This document shows positions 1 to 9,070 of a DNA stretch of 64,000 bases, piece after piece. The translations under genes and the position numbers were made by a program. A model generated the notes under the pieces. The model was not told where the DNA came from and did not search any database. It worked only from the letters and a program-made list of their open reading frames with translations. The first letter of the stretch is position 1, and every line of letters begins with the position of its first letter. Origin of the DNA: Sabethes cyaneus (taxonomy: Eukaryota; Arthropoda; Insecta; Diptera; Culicidae); the NCBI RefSeq assembly GCF_943734655.1, contig NC_071353.1:135569907-135633906 (forward strand). The letters are read 5' to 3'.

Positions 1-1226
1 GAAAATCTTGATTTAGACGGATCGGGATACAGAAAGCCAGTTGAAGAGTTTGCCCACACCAAGTTGGGTTGATTATAGTCTCCAAAGAGTAAGTGACAGT
101 CACACGGCCGCAGCGATTCAGTTATGCTGAGGGCAGATTCGATATGTTTGTCAATCGAACCAGCCTCAGATGCAAGCTCAGGGGCTATATATACTACACC
201 AACGGCAGCGGTGTTGCCTGGTCCATGGACGTTCACCCAGAGCTGTTCGATATTGCCGCTAACTAGAGACGTAGACATAGAGGAACTAATCTTGGAAGAA
301 ACTGCGATGAGTACACCACCTCCTCTCTTTTTCCCAGTAGCTATGGGATCGCGATCATTCCGGTATACTGTGTAGTTGGCACCAAATAATTGTGCAGAAT
401 TGATTTCATCATTTAGCCATGTTTCGGTGAAAACAATGATGTCGTACTCCACATCCGAAGCAGCCAAAAACAAATCGTCAATATTTGTCCGAAGTCCCCT
501 TACATTTTGGTAGTATACCGCAATTGATTTCTCGATGCGATTGAGAACCGGTTTGGTAATCGGCGGTGTCGTGTGATCGGAAGGTTGCCCTCTGATCACA
601 AATCTGTGAGGTTCGTGTGGAAAAAGGTCTTTTTGAGTGTGTGTAGTACCTACGATAGCTTCGGCCGGACATATACCCATTGTATATTTACCTGACAGAA
701 CAGATAATCCCACGTTGTCAGAAAGCGTCTTGGATGCTGTTCGCCTATATACATCAACTTGTTGAGGTGACTCTCTGGCCGGATGTGGTGAAGCAGAGTT
801 CGGATATACGAGGATCGACGGGGCCGCAAGGAGATATACATCCTCAGTTGTGTTAACATCTGTGCCGAATTCTTCTGATGAAGCCGTGATGGGTGCTGTT
901 GTGTCCATTACGCACTTTCCTCTTACAGCTGATCTACCAGCATACAATGCATTCCAGGGTGGTTCATGTGGATGAATATTACTTTGAATGTGTGTAGCAT
1001 CTACGGTCGCTTCGGCGGGACATATACCCATTGTATAATTACCTGACAGAACAGATAATCCCACGTTGTCACAAGTTAAAGGAACGGAGGTCGCTGGAAC
1101 TGCGGAAAGTATCTCGACTGCTAGATTCGATTGTGTCAACGATGCCTTGAGTGGTTGGTCATCTTCGTCGTACTGAGCTAGTGGTCCGATGCAAGCATCA
1201 TTCCAAGGTGAATTTTTCACTAATTG
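1..1226 (-). CDS. Non-LTR retrotransposon ORF2, N-terminal part (linker plus APE-like endonuclease), runs off the window
   Basis: Read on the minus strand, the frame is open from just after the TAG at 1229-1227 to base 1, about 408 codons without a stop. The first ~230 codons form a low-complexity linker. Then comes the start of an apurinic-type endonuclease, recognised by YYQNVRGLRTN (about 490-530), a TETWLND segment (about 395-430), RGGGVLIAV (about 300-325) and a GDYNQPN segment (about 60-80). In this family the enzyme nicks target DNA for target-primed reverse transcription. The RT domain would lie beyond the window start. The frame is the same as ORF1 upstream, with only one stop between. 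The clade is probably CR1/L2- or Jockey-like; the endonuclease alone does not settle it. The intact frame suggests a young copy. Confidence 0.85.
627..1080 (-). repeat. In-frame partial duplication inside the ORF2 linker
   Basis: The segment at about 987-1080 recurs at about 627-721. On the minus strand both encode a DNVGLSVLSG block, then YTMGICPAEA and a T-H-x-Q stretch followed by PHEP. The copies lie about 360 bp apart and in the same frame, so the linker has grown by an in-frame duplication of roughly 120 codons that later diverged. Confidence 0.75.
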
Positions 1227-1229
1227 CTA
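1221..1229 (-). promoter_or_regulatory. Candidate stop-codon readthrough signal (TAG CAA TTA) between ORF1 and ORF2
   Basis: On the minus strand the nine bases are TAG CAA TTA. This matches the UAG-CAR-YYA leaky-termination context of tobamovirus type exactly. The upstream codon is ATA rather than the CAA of the tobamovirus case. ORF1 (upstream) and the 408-codon ORF2 frame (downstream) are in the same phase, so readthrough would give one gag-endonuclease fusion. The motif and phase are seen directly; the function is inference. Confidence 0.5.
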
Positions 1230-1820
1230 TATGGTGTAATCTATTTTAGCCTTCGATTTTTTCAGGTATTTTAGATACAGTGGGCATTTTGTACTCCAAC
1301 ATGCATGATTAACGTCTAGCTGATCGCCAAGGGGTAGTTTCTGCTGCTCATTTAGAGTGTGACAATTAATACATTTCTCAGTTTCTGCTTTACATTGGCC
1401 AACAGGATGTCCTTCAGCACATTTCGGACAGCACACAGCATTGCTACAATTCACCGCTTTGTGGCCATATTGTGAGCATTGAAAGCATCTCATAACGTCA
1501 ACATATTCAAAAATTTTATGCCGTTCCCAGCCAATATTAACGCGCTTAAATTTCATTAGCTGATTAAAAGTCAAGGCATCAGTTTCAATAATTACAGCTG
1601 TGGTGTTATTCTTAGCGTTGGCCTGCACTCTTACTAGATTTAAGCTGGCCGTCTCTGGAAGCGTGTTTTGTATTTTGATTTTTTCAGTGATTTCATCATT
1701 TATAATATCGTTGGGGACCCCTAAAATCTTTATCCTTGGCAGCAACGGTTTTAGGATCTCAGCTACATAATTTTCACTCAACACCTTTTTAGAAGCATCC
1801 AACAATTTTTGGGCAAGCAT
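1227..1820 (-). CDS. Non-LTR retrotransposon ORF1, gag-like zinc-knuckle protein
   Basis: The first in-frame ATG is at 1820-1818; the frame stays open further upstream but without an ATG. The protein is about 197 residues. Its C-terminal half carries retrotransposon zinc knuckles: C-x2-C-x4-H-x4-C (CFQCSQYGHKAVNC, near 1450-1490), then C-x2-C-x4-H-x4-C (CPKCAEGHPVGQC) and a further Cys/His cluster CINCHTLNE. The upstream part, with an IKILGVPND segment, looks like the fold preceding zinc knuckles in CR1/Jockey-type ORF1 proteins. The family role is RNA binding in the retrotransposition particle. It ends ATA TAG with CAA TTA following, and ORF2 continues in frame. Its N-terminus may be truncated, since a MITE/Helitron boundary lies at about 1905-1932. 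Confidence 0.82.
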   Translation of the reverse strand: MLAQKLLDASKKVLSENYVAEILKPLLPRIKILGVPNDIINDEITEKIKIQNTLPETASLNLVRVQANAKNNTTAVIIETDALTFNQLMKFKRVNIGWERHKIFEYVDVMRCFQCSQYGHKAVNCSNAVCCPKCAEGHPVGQCKAETEKCINCHTLNEQQKLPLGDQLDVNHACWSTKCPLYLKYLKKSKAKIDYTI

Positions 1821-2433
1821 TGTTATTTTGTTATTTATTGTATAAAATATCCTATTATGTTGGCTATAAACCAAATCGATCAGGAAGATCTGACAATAAG
1901 ACTTTATCCAGCTAGCATTCTTAAATGTATACTAGCTGACCCGACAAACGTATTGCCAATAATGAAACTTTGCTGTACATAAATCCTGGATGCTACCGAG
2001 CGCAGTGGCCAGCGCTTTCGACGGCAGGTCGCTGGCAACACTCGTAGCCTGCGACCGTCTTGCCCTAAATCATCTAGTGTTACTATAGGTAGTTTCTGGT
2101 GGTCTTGTTATTGACTAATGTTTTATGGAAGAGTCTAAAATTTCTCGAATTCGATTAGCTTTTAAGATACGCAGAAATTTTCTGTATCATTTGCATGATA
2201 GTCCGCCCCCACTACCACAGGGGTGAGGGGTCTCAAACCATCATAAAATAAATTCATGCCTTTAAAATCCCCCACATGCTAAATTTGATTCCATTTGCTT
2301 GATTAGTTCTCGAGTTATGCAGAAACTTGTGTTTCATTTGTATGCGAGCCCCCCTCTTAGAGGAGGGAGAGGTCTCAGTACACCATAGGAAAATTTTTGG
2401 CTCCAAAGACCCCCACATGCCAAATTTGTTTCC

Positions 2434-3272
2434 AAATTTGAAATGTTGAAGCAGCGCGTGCATAAGCATTACAACACGTTGGAAAGTAATGTTCAAAACC
2501 AAATTGAAGTAAAATATGTATCGACTCCGTATGTTCCTGGCTTGAGTGAAAAATTGGCAAAAATTCTCCGTAAAAGTAATTTTATAACAGCTATGAAACC
2601 TAGGGACAAAATAAGAAACCAAATTTTCAGCCAATTAAAAGATCCAATTCCAATGATGAGACAAAAAACCGTTATATATTCTATACCATCTGGAGCAGGA
2701 GATAACAAAAATCATATAGGGCAAACAGGAAGAAAATTGGAAACTTGAATAGCAGAACATAAAAATGACTAAAAAATCTGAAGCAAGAACAGGTTTAGCT
2801 TTACATACAATACAAGAAGGTCATATATTTGATTTTAGCATAACGCGGATTTTAGAAAAAATAAACAACAAAGACACGAGATTAGCAACCGAAATGTTTC
2901 ACATAAAAGTTAGAGGAAACGAGAGAACAGTCAATTTACAACGAGAAAGCGGAAATTGTAATGACACATACAACGGACTAATGCTCAAATTACGACAATT
3001 GAACGACAAGAAGAAAAAACGATAGCTTAGCTTAGTTAGATAGATGACGAGGTAGAGAATATACGTGTTAATGTAAGTGGGTAACAGCCGAAGAAAATTG
3101 TTCAATGTCTACTGTATAAATTATCCAATAAATGTTATATGTTTTAGGCGTAGTCAATGACCGAAGAATAGTAGGTCGAAACGTCCGCTGAAAACACAGT
3201 ATTGGTCTAAATTTCACCGAAAATATCAAGAAACTCAGAATATAAAGTGAACGGTGACTAACTCAAACAATA
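2434..3272 (+). mobile_element. Penelope-like retroelement, 5'-truncated 3' part (RT end plus GIY-YIG endonuclease)
   Basis: The translation of 2443-2748 ends with the Penelope-type YVPGLSEKLAKIL stretch, a short linker and the GIY-YIG core degraded to IYSIPSG...HIGQTGRKL. It continues after a stop and frameshift at 2765-3025 with RTGLALHTIQEGHIFDF, where His and Glu residues of the endonuclease are recognisable. It is inserted in a Helitron monomer. The target-like sequence aaatttgNttcc appears on both sides (2422-2433 and 3274-3285), a probable 12-bp target duplication. In-frame stops after the GRKLET segment make it non-functional. Confidence 0.8.
2443..3025 (+). pseudogene. Penelope-like RT/GIY-YIG polyprotein C-terminus, broken
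   Basis: There are two overlapping open segments (2443-2748 and 2765-3025) in different frames. The first carries the RT thumb-like end and the start of the GIY-YIG nuclease; the second carries the rest of the nuclease. A TGA, a TAA and a phase change lie between 2746 and 2775. In intact Penelope elements this is one continuous polyprotein. About 190 residues remain, so the RT palm motifs are absent (5' truncation). The plus-strand orientation is opposite to the surrounding Helitron-like element. Confidence 0.8.
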
Positions 3273-3650
3273 CAAATTTGATTCCACTTGCTTGATTAGT
3301 TCTCTAGTTATGCAGAAGTTTGTGTTTCATTTGTATGGCAGCCCCGGCTCTTAGTGTGGGAGGGGTCTCTAACCATCATAAGAACCTTTCCCGGCCCCAG
3401 AAACGCTACATGCAAATTTTCACTCCGATCGGTTCAGTAGTTTTCGATTCTGTAAGGAACATACGGGCAGGCAGACAGAAATCCATTTTTGTAGGTATAG
3501 ATTTGTATGGGAGCCCCCCTTTTAGTGAGGGAGGGGTCCCTCACTATCATAAGAATCATCCCTGGCCCCAAAAATCCCTACATGCAAATTTTCACGCCGA
3601 TCCGTTCAGTAGTTTTCGGTTCTATAAGAAACATACGGGCAGACAGACAG

Positions 3651-3760
3651 CCCAAGGAACATTTTTGTTGTATAGCTGCTTATCAAGCACTTGTTCCATT
3701 GCTTTTAGCTATACAGTAGTTGAACAAGCTACTCTTAAACAAAAATGTTTGTTGGGAGAA
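3651..3760. other. Imperfect foldback, about 100 bp, within the Helitron-like element
   Basis: The left arm begins AACATTTTTGTT at about 3660 and the right arm ends AACAAAAATGTTT at about 3750. Between them the left GCTGCTTATCAAGCAC stretch is partly complementary to the right GTTGAACAAGCTACT stretch. TATAGCT and AGCTATA give an alternative pairing. It interrupts the regular monomer pattern of the host element. It could be a small MITE remnant or a structured module of the element. Confidence 0.5.
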
Positions 3761-4414
3761 ATCCGTTTTTATAGGTATAAATTTGTATGGGAGCACCCCC
3801 TCTTAGGGGGGGAGGGGTATTTAACCATCATAAGAACCTTCCCTGGCCCCCAAAAACCCGTACATGCAAATTTTCATGCCGATCGGTTCAGTAGTTTTAG
3901 ATTCTATAAGAAACATACAGAAATCCATTTTTATAGGAATAGATTGATAAAATTTAAAAATTAGCGTTACGTACAGATATGCATGCAATAAATCGTATTT
4001 AATGCATAATTGATGGCATAACCGTACTATTTTGGAGGCGTTATACGTGAAGAGGAATAATTATACGCATTTCAACTATAGGAGTGCTTATATACGATAA
4101 TATCCGATTAAGCGCGACTTGCTCCGTACTGCTATACAATTCTGTGCTGAATATGTGTGTCAGTTATTATCATTATATTGATGTTGCAGTTGAAAACTGT
4201 AATAATCGACGTGCGACATTAGGTTTTATTCTCGTTCTGTGTGTCGCAACTACGTCGCACATGGTGCGCTGTGCAACAGCAATATACGATTAAAAATCAA
4301 CTTGGGCGCACTTTATTAGGCATTAGCAACGATTTCGAATATGTTAAGACTTATTTACGATAATTTTCGTTCGTTGATGTACGATTTGGTGCTAGCTGGG
4401 TAACTTTTCTTCTC

Positions 4415-4810
4415 ACGGCAATATATTTGGAACTTAACGAAGCTAGCTGAAAGCTGATTTAGCTTCTTTGCCAAGCTTTATGCTTTAAAGCGTTGTCAAA
4501 CAACTTCAAAAAGCTTCATTTAATTATGGCGGTGGCTATCAAGCAGCGAAAAACTTAATCGGTTTCTTTGCTGCTTTCCAGCTAAGCATGATAAGACCAC
4601 TCGAGCTTATAGCCTAATTCTTATAGAGGCTTTAAAAATCCTCTGAAGAGGGGACTACTTGATCGGAAAGCAGTTTTGTAGCGGTCATCAGAAAGTTCAA
4701 GTGGAGCGCATAGTTTTATTAGCGTTTTATGAATTTGGTCATGCAAATCACTAGAGGAACGTAACAAAACTTAATTTTTTTTACTTCGGATTCTTCTCAG
4801 TTTACTTGGG
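4415..4810 (-). repeat. Partial copy of a CCCAAG-TIR element (same family as 54695-55821)
   Basis: The reverse complement starts CCCAAGTAAAC at 4810 and aligns with the plus-strand element at 54695 onwards. Shared stretches include ACGTTCCTCTAGTG, CATGACCAAATT, ACTTTCTGATGACCG, AAAACTGCTTTC, CCTCTATAAGAATTAGG and AACCGATTAAG. The far end is missing, so this is a truncated copy of about 400 bp. It has no coding capacity. Confidence 0.7.
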
Positions 4811-6188
4811 CAATAGAACAACTTGAATGTTTGGCAGAGCACCTCCATGGGAAATGGTAATTCCGAACGAAAGTTTGTTCAGTTCCACAGTGAATACGGC
4901 CTACCAAGAAGAAGAACTGCAGACTAACACGGTTTGAACGGGACTTTTCCATTCCCTCCTTTAACCAACAATTCCAACTTTTCCAACCTCCTTTCATGTT
5001 GCAACAATGAAAAACGAAATATTTTTCCTTCTCCGGGCAATAGTAATAGCTTCAAACTGATGGCGATTTTTTGCTCCTATAGAGCAAAAATCGATGAAAA
5101 TGTGCAGTTTCAAAAGTAATGAAACGTAATGAACTTGAAAAGCGGGATGGACTTCGAAGATATGCTTTGTTCGAATAAAACACGGCCTACTGCTCGCTAG
5201 GGTTGATACTATAACGCAAGCAGACACGAACATGCCATCGGCGTCAGTAAGAAAGTCGCCAAGAGATTTGGTAAAGCACCTAACCAAGAGAAGAAGGCGC
5301 ACAAAACTGTATGTCTGTTATTGCCTGGTGAATTTGCTAAGTAAGCAGTTTATGAGACTGTCATGAGGCACAGCTGTGTAAAGTAAATGCTGCAAGCTAG
5401 AGTTATGACAGTCAAAGCTTGGACATGTTGTCTTTTTTCTTATTTATCTTGTCAAATTTCTTGTTATCACGGGGGCATTTTCTGCAAATACCAAAACTTC
5501 AGTGGCCTATAAAAGTGATTTCAATGTTCTTTTATTCTAAACCGTAGAAAAGTTTTGCATTAAATATGCAACATTTTCAGCTTTTTGAAAGGCGCGCAGC
5601 TGCTGAGATATCTCAGTTGGCTGGTTACAACATACTTTTACCGATCACCTTTCGCGACCTCCATTCTTACTCGATAGTTAGAAACAACTTCAACATTGAC
5701 TTGATAAAAGGATAGAATCCATTTTGGTGGCGAGGATTACTCGATTGGGCACATCATTAAGTTTCGTTGCGAAGGGGCTCTGCACTATGGGGGATTTCCA
5801 TACAAGCAGGCGGACAAAAATATTTTCAAATTTTTTCTAGGATTTTTGACGTTTTTCTAGCTGATATGATTAAAATATGTTGTTAGAGCACATTTGCAGA
5901 CATTTCACGAACATATTTTGAAAAGGGTTTAACTGTTTACCTTTGTCATATGTGAAAAACTAATACCTATGGATCATTCCATCTCAAACGTTTGGATTCG
6001 ACCATCAGTGATTTCAACCAAAGTTGGCATAATAGTTCATTCCGACCCCACAACCAATTTCCCGAAGTCTTACGCCGATTGAATCTCCTAGCAGTGGCGC
6101 TGCTTCGTTTTTTACAGATTTTCAAAAGAAGTCATTTTTCGGGTTTAAATATCTCTGCAACAGTTTGATGTGAAGACATGCCAATATA
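4811..6188. other. AT-rich unclassified sequence, no gene seen
   Basis: I see no supported coding exon or RNA gene. The 5760-6188 part resembles generic dispersed repeat DNA, with sequence continuing on both sides of the hAT MITE, but I cannot assign a family. Confidence 0.5.
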
Positions 6189-6196
6189 CTTTTTCT

Positions 6197-6606
6197 CAGA
6201 GGTGGGCACCGCTAATCAGCTAACCGCTAACCTTTTAGCCAGCGAGTAGTGCGTTCGCTAGGTTTCAAATCTGTTAGCGCTTTCATTAGCTTCCGATAAG
6301 TTAAAGTGCCACTAAATAAACTACTAGCCGCTAATTTTTGAAAATAATAACAAAAATAAGTGTGCGGTTTCTTACAAATTGATAAAATTGCTCGCTGCTG
6401 TTCGTGACGCGAGCAAATATAGTTCATTCATGGCTAGTTGAACTATTTCCAAAAATTATTTTCAAAAATTAGCGGCTGGTAGCTTATTTAGTAGTACTTA
6501 TGTTTATCGGAAGGTAATAGAAGCGCTAGCACATTTAAAACCTAGCGAACGTGCTACTCGCTAGCTAAAATGTTAGCGGTTAGCTGATTAGCGGTGCCCA
6601 CCTCTG
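6197..6606. mobile_element. hAT-type MITE with long terminal inverted repeats
   Basis: The ends read CAGAGGTGGGCACCGCTAAT and its inverse at 6587-6606. The inverted repeats extend inward for well over 100 bp; blocks such as AGCTAACCGCTAAC, GCGAGTAG and CCGCTAATTTTTGAAAATAA are mirrored. The CAGAGGTG start fits the hAT CAGNG terminus. The flanks are CTTTTTCT (6189-6196) and CTTTTTCC (6607-6614), an 8-bp target duplication with one mismatch, as expected for hAT. It has no ORF and is 410 bp long. Confidence 0.9.
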
Positions 6607-6614
6607 CTTTTTCC

Positions 6615-7568
6615 ATCGGTTTTTGATCGCGCAATCGAATGCTGTTATCAGTTTTTATCTAGTTTGTCAAGATCATACATTTTTTGCAATTTAAAATCAA
6701 AAATGCGAATATCTCAAAACACCCTCAATTTTATTTTCAACTAAATGTGCTCAAAATGTTCCCCAGACAAATTCTACATAAGAATCACTTAACTAGAAAA
6801 GACAATATTGGTAGTTTGGGAGATATGGTGTTTTGAATATCCGGGGCATGCGTTATTCTATCCGAATTATTAGTAAAAGTATGTTTAAATACGTTTACCT
6901 GAAGCTTCCAGACATTTTTATGACTAAATAATGTATTTTAATGAAAAAGATGCATTTTCAACATAGAATCAACATAATAAATTTTGATGTTCTGGATACT
7001 TTTGTATGTATTTAAATAAAAGTAATAATTTCGTACAAATTTTTATAGTTCTATTGTGCTATTGTGCTATTTATTTGTGCAATATAATGCATTTCGCTTG
7101 TAAAATTATTCGAAACTTCGAAGTAATTTTGAAAATGACGAACGAACGAAATTCAGAAACTGCCTGGCAATTGATCAAATACCACTGACCTTATGTAAAA
7201 TTTTCCGGCAAATCTCATGGTGCCCACCCCTTCCTTAATTTTCATCGGAAAGTATTAAGTTTTGCTGATTTTCCCCTATTCTTAACAATATTTTAATTTA
7301 AAGGAGTTTATCAGGCCAGTTAAGTTATTCATTCGTCCCATATAAGCTTTGTAAGATTTACCGAAATTGGTCCATAAGTTCAGCAGATCTAGAACATATC
7401 TTGAAATAGGCCAGGTTTTCTTCATAGTTCCATTAACATTGTATGGAGGAAATCTCGACGGTGACTCCCTATGAATTACTTCATATTGAAATCTGTTTAA
7501 CCCAGTTTCTAAATATGATTATACTAAATGCTTATTCTGTTGACATAATTTCACGTTGATCATTTAGC
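6615..7568. other. AT-rich unclassified sequence, no gene seen
   Basis: No coding or RNA feature can be supported. It may be older dispersed repeat sequence continuing from the left of the hAT MITE. Confidence 0.45.
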
Positions 7569-7580
7569 TGTGCGCGCGCG

Positions 7581-7676
<96 letters not shown>

Positions 7677-7762
7677 GTGTGCGTGTGTGTGCGTGTGCGT
7701 GTGCGTGTGTGTGTGTGCGTGTGTGTGCGTGTGTGTGCGTGTGTGTGCGTGTGTGTGTGTGT
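7569..7762. repeat. (GT)n microsatellite with phased GC variants
   Basis: The tract starts with GCGCGCGCG and is perfect (TG)n from about 7582 to 7671. After that GC replaces GT about every 6-8 bases up to 7754, giving a higher-order GTGTGTGC pattern. Apparent reading frames through it are artefacts of the dinucleotide. Confidence 0.97.
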
Positions 7763-8330
7763 TTTTCGCTGGAAATATATTTAAGCTTGAAATCTCCCAT
7801 GGTGACTAGAAATTTTCAAAACACTATATTTCGCAGAGTGGCGCATGGTGGCACGTAATTATTTCATAAGTTGATAGTATATACCTGAGATTTAACCCAG
7901 AAGGAGGAATTAGCCTGGAGATATCTGGAGAAAAAAAGTTCTCGACTAAGAAAGCAGAAAATTCTCTTCTTTTTTTATGTTTTCCTTCTTCTCATGCTTT
8001 TTATTATTATAATTTCTCCTCTAGCCGTCTAAACCATTTATTTTCCGAAAAGTTCATTTCATTGCCTTTCTAATGATATATAATACATAAGATTTAATTT
8101 TGGAAATAGTGTTTAAAAATAGATTTGAAAGTAAACGTGTTTGGATGGCAAAAAGCGTATATGTCCTATCGTTTTTCAACTTTGACAGCCTCTATCTCAG
8201 AAACAACATCGACTAGAGACTTGCTATTTTGGATTTTTCTTAATTGAAGTGTTTGCTACCAATAGAAAATTTCATTAAGCGGATTAGTGAAAGTCAGTTT
8301 TCTGATTTTTGTCCGCCTGATATCTCATAG
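7763..8330. other. AT-rich unclassified sequence, no gene seen
   Basis: There is no supported feature. The sequence immediately before the SINE (to 8330) looks like non-coding repeat-type DNA. Confidence 0.45.
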
Positions 8331-8650
8331 TGCTCTGTAGCCGTAAGGTTACCGAGTCTGCTTTGACAAGCGAATGGTCGTAGGTTCGAATCTTAGTAGA
8401 ATCAGGACATTCGATGTCAAAGTGACTTTAGCATGGGTTTATTCTCAGGCTCCTCATCACCCTTCCTACATACTGAATTCTATATTATCCCGATGAAGCC
8501 TATTGGCAGTACAAAAATGAGACCCTTATAGTAAAATGCACTGGTTAGCTGTTCCAGGGATGGCTATAATTAGGCACAGCGCTGTCATGTAGAACAAGGT
8601 GGGTAAAGTAGAGAAAGCATTGAAGGAAGGGTACCCAATGTGATGTCCTG
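8331..8650 (+). mobile_element. tRNA-derived SINE (Feilai-like)
   Basis: The 5' head (about 8332-8400) resembles a tRNA. An A-box-like GTAGCCGTAAGG is followed by a B-box GGTTCGAATC at about 8394. The head and the adjoining body (CATTCGATGT, GTGACTTTAGCATGGGTTTA, CTCAGGC) match the minus-strand copy ending at 49702. Feilai is a known tRNA-related SINE in Aedes; the name is offered by resemblance only. RNA polymerase III would transcribe the intact form. The 3' boundary is approximate. Confidence 0.75.
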
Positions 8651-8679
8651 AGGTCATTAACACACATTACGCATTCAAG

Positions 8680-9070
8680 GCAAATCTTCGTTGCAAAATT
8701 TCGTTGAGTAGCTTAAATCTTACCTGAATAATTGTATTCTCATTGTGAAGATCGTATAACTTCGTCAGTACATCAGGTGTGCCTCAAGGAAGCAATCTAG
8801 GACCACTACGATTCTCCATGATTTTCAACAATATCTGTTTTGTCATACCATCAGGTTGCAGGCAGCATTGATGATTTGTTGCAATGATACTTGTATAATC
8901 AGGTAATCCTTAGTATAACTAGATGCCACGAGATTGTCTTCACACGCAGAAAAAACCCGATTATATGGGATTACACTATTTTTGGTAAATCGCTTGCAAG
9001 AGTCGTCACCACTATACAGGCACTTGCCACTTACAAGGCACTGCATGTTACGTTGTTCGTCCTTCAGTGT
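8680..9070 (+). pseudogene. Non-LTR reverse transcriptase fragment
   Basis: One frame gives SGVPQGSNLGPLRFSMIF near 8775-8830, the RT motif B region (GVPQGS..GPLLF). Another gives ARCHEIVFTRRKNPIIWDY...GKSLARV from about 8925, the conserved stretch after the YADD motif in CR1/Jockey-type RTs (x-F-x-R-K-x-PI). The YADD itself is lost in the degraded junction near 8860-8890. Stops and frame changes make it inactive. It follows the SINE directly in the same orientation. Confidence 0.72.

Larger units (their letters stand above)
1932..3950 (-). mobile_element. Helitron/MINE-like interspersed element, 3' end at 1932
   Basis: Read on the minus strand it ends GGGTCAGCTAG followed by T, the CTRR-plus-T terminus expected of Helitrons and the 'agctgacccg' motif seen in Lep1/MINE-type insect repeats. 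Internally it contains 140-160-bp monomers with TTAGTTCTCGAGTTATGC, a C-run/G-run hairpin and GGCATGTGG motifs, plus units with TTCAGTAGTTTTCG and short CAGACAGA runs. It matches the opposite-strand copy at 36448-38447. Helitron assignment is by termini and known relatives; no Rep/Helicase is present. A Penelope-like fragment sits inside it (2434-3272). Confidence 0.65.
1907..4400 (+). mobile_element. CCCAGC-type MITE split by a Helitron-like insertion
   Basis: The left end (1907-1931) reads (T)CCAGCTAGCATT and the right end (4391-4400) GCTAGCTGGG. The body resumes at about 3950 and runs to 4400. The halves align with the uninterrupted copy at 60376-60764, sharing the tacgtacaga, tactattttggagg and tatacgataatatccgatt stretches. 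The outermost left base is T instead of C. The flanks are TA at 1905-1906 and TA at 4401-4402, a candidate 2-bp target duplication. The intervening 1932-3950 is the Helitron-like element. No coding capacity was seen. Confidence 0.7.

Noticed and set aside
3320..3964. A 214-residue plus-strand frame
   Set aside because: It crosses Helitron-like monomers and repeats the same peptide with each unit, so it is not a gene.
7564..7858. Cys-Val and Thr-His repeat proteins
   Set aside because: GT/CA dinucleotide repeat.
8331..8400. A functional tRNA gene
   Set aside because: The A and B boxes are present, but no intact acceptor stem or anticodon loop is evident and the sequence continues into a SINE body shared with 49420-49702.
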